From Oscillospiraceae bacterium (GTDB lineage: Bacteria; Bacillota; Clostridia; Clostridiales; Clostridiaceae), in contig WQUF01000122.1 in the NCBI GenBank assembly GCA_009785875.1, positions 1-6,598 of the forward strand: a DNA stretch of 6,598 nucleotides, read 5' to 3'. The position numbers and the translations under genes were made by a program. Each line of letters starts with the position of its first letter. Position 1 is the stretch's first letter. This document shows, in pieces, positions 6,276-6,598 of the stretch. The notes under the pieces are model-generated. The model was not told the DNA's origin. It did no database searches and saw only the letters and a list, made by a program, of their open reading frames with translations.

Positions 6276-6292
6276 GAGTAAAATTTATACTC
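6276..6292 (+). terminator. Weak hairpin in the gap
   Basis: GAGTA (6276-6280) and TACTC (6288-6292) form a 5-bp stem around AAATTTA, preceded by an A-run and followed by AACTTTTGTTTG. It could end transcription from the ParB-like gene, but the stem is short and AT-rich. Confidence 0.2.
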
Positions 6293-6362
6293 AACTTTTG
6301 TTTGTGCTATAAATTTTAGAATATTTCTTTTTAAAATAGTCAATAATTATAATAAATATAGA

Positions 6363-6380
6363 AATTATTTTTGTACCATT
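6363..6380 (+). repeat. Shared upstream box, copy 2 (terminal gene)
   Basis: AATTATTTTTGTACCATT is the second copy of the box at 4733-4750, with one difference in 18. Its last two bases are the first two of the proposed -35 of the terminal gene. The overlapping 10-mer TACCATTCAC (6374-6383) also occurs exactly on the minus strand at 4708-4717, upstream of the recD2 promoter. Confidence 0.4.
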
Positions 6381-6407
6381 CACCTTTTAAATAGAAGATG
6401 ATAAAAT
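6379..6407 (+). promoter_or_regulatory. Promoter of the terminal gene
   Basis: The -35 is TTCACC (6379-6384, 4 of 6 consensus bases), the spacer is 17 bp, and the -10 is TAAAAT (6402-6407, 5 of 6). A TGA before the -10 gives the extended -10 form. The start would fall near 6414, leaving a leader of about 16 nt that contains the GAAAGGG Shine-Dalgarno. An overlapping TATAAT at 6407-6412 has no acceptable -35. Confidence 0.5.
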
Positions 6408-6429
6408 ATAATTAAAAGAAAGGGTTATC

Positions 6430-6598
6430 ATGGCAGAAGAAATAGCATATCAGGCTAAAGATATTTTACTAAAGAGGTTAAATGAACTTTATAAAAGTAC
6501 AGCACTAAAGATGTATGGTCTTGACTTACCCCCTATAAAAAATATATTGCCATCTAACTTGCCTGAATTGAAGGTCGATGAGAAACGAGCCGATAACA
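6430..6598 (+). CDS. N-terminal part of a probable Rpn/PD-(D/E)XK family protein
   Basis: Only the first 56 codons are in the window; the frame is still open at the right edge. The ATG at 6430 has a GAAAGGG Shine-Dalgarno (6418-6424) with 5 nt of spacing. The residues begin MAEEIAYQAKDILLKRLNELYK and run through LKMYGLDLPPIKNILPSNLP to KVDEKRADN. The pattern of a helical start, a GLDLPxIKxxLP segment and a following E-x-R-x-D is what I recall from clostridial members of the Rpn/YhgA-like PD-(D/E)XK nuclease family, where the next strand is usually F-LLEDG followed by a catalytic E-x-Q/S. That next part lies outside the window, so the assignment rests on recall of the N-terminus alone. Members are often multicopy and linked to recombination or mobile DNA. 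A promoter lies directly upstream. Confidence 0.5.
   Translation, partial: MAEEIAYQAKDILLKRLNELYKSTALKMYGLDLPPIKNILPSNLPELKVDEKRADN

Larger units (their letters stand above)
5990..6362. other. Gap without a convincing gene
   Basis: No ribosome-binding site followed by a sustained reading frame is visible on either strand. The first 70 bp hold clustered palindromes (6005-6055). A patch at about 6036-6200 is richer in CG dinucleotides than its surroundings (TTCGACGGCG, TTCGGCGAA). From 6293 on, the sequence is very AT-rich up to the promoter of the last gene. There is no strong terminator behind the ParB-like gene. The stretch could be a degraded gene, a relic of a mobile element or an untranslated RNA. 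I do not recognise it. Confidence 0.5.

Noticed and set aside
6262..6300. Possible terminal repeat of an IS256/mutator-type element (TGTGTAAAAAAGAGTAAAA)
   Set aside because: The pattern resembles such ends by recall, but there is no matching inverted copy, target duplication or transposase in the window.

Overview
The window is AT-rich throughout, with strong Shine-Dalgarno sequences, TTG starts and sigma-A type promoters. It carries a long-form hibernation factor, RecD2 and comF-type genes. This points to a low-GC Firmicute, most likely an anaerobic clostridium of the Thermoanaerobacter/Thermoanaerobacterium kind. That placement is inference from gene content and codon use, not from a search.

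Layout. A 20-bp hairpin (45-88) closes a leftward block. Reading leftward from the middle, the block is recD2 (4636-2402), a ComFA-like gene that has lost its ATPase motifs (2396-1407), comFC (1446-766) and the long-form hpf (639-103). recD2 and the ComFA-like gene are 5 bp apart. The ComFA-like gene and comFC overlap by 40 bp. The first three genes therefore look like one translationally coupled operon, read from a promoter with a perfect extended -10 at 4668-4695. hpf follows after 126 bp and has its own good promoter (699-727), with an 11-bp inverted repeat centred on the -10. Divergent from recD2 is a solitary ParB-like gene (4814-5989), with no parA in the window. A 440-bp gap follows. 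It holds clustered short palindromes, an unexplained higher-GC patch and, at its right end, a good promoter. The window ends in the first 56 codons of a gene resembling the Rpn/PD-(D/E)XK nuclease family.

How the genes may fit together. RecD2 (5'-3' helicase), the ComFA-like protein and ComFC all belong to DNA processing or uptake. The operon is a comF locus in which the motor protein appears to have become a pseudoenzyme. hpf joins it by position only. The ParB-like gene and the terminal gene share an 18-nt upstream box (17/18 identical) at nearly the same distance from a GATAA-type -10 region, which hints at shared regulation.

The most interesting items are the motif-less ComFA homologue, the orphan ParB-like protein with an altered GxxR motif, the shared promoter box, and the structured 5990-6250 gap. 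I see no CRISPR array, tRNA, rRNA or intact mobile element.
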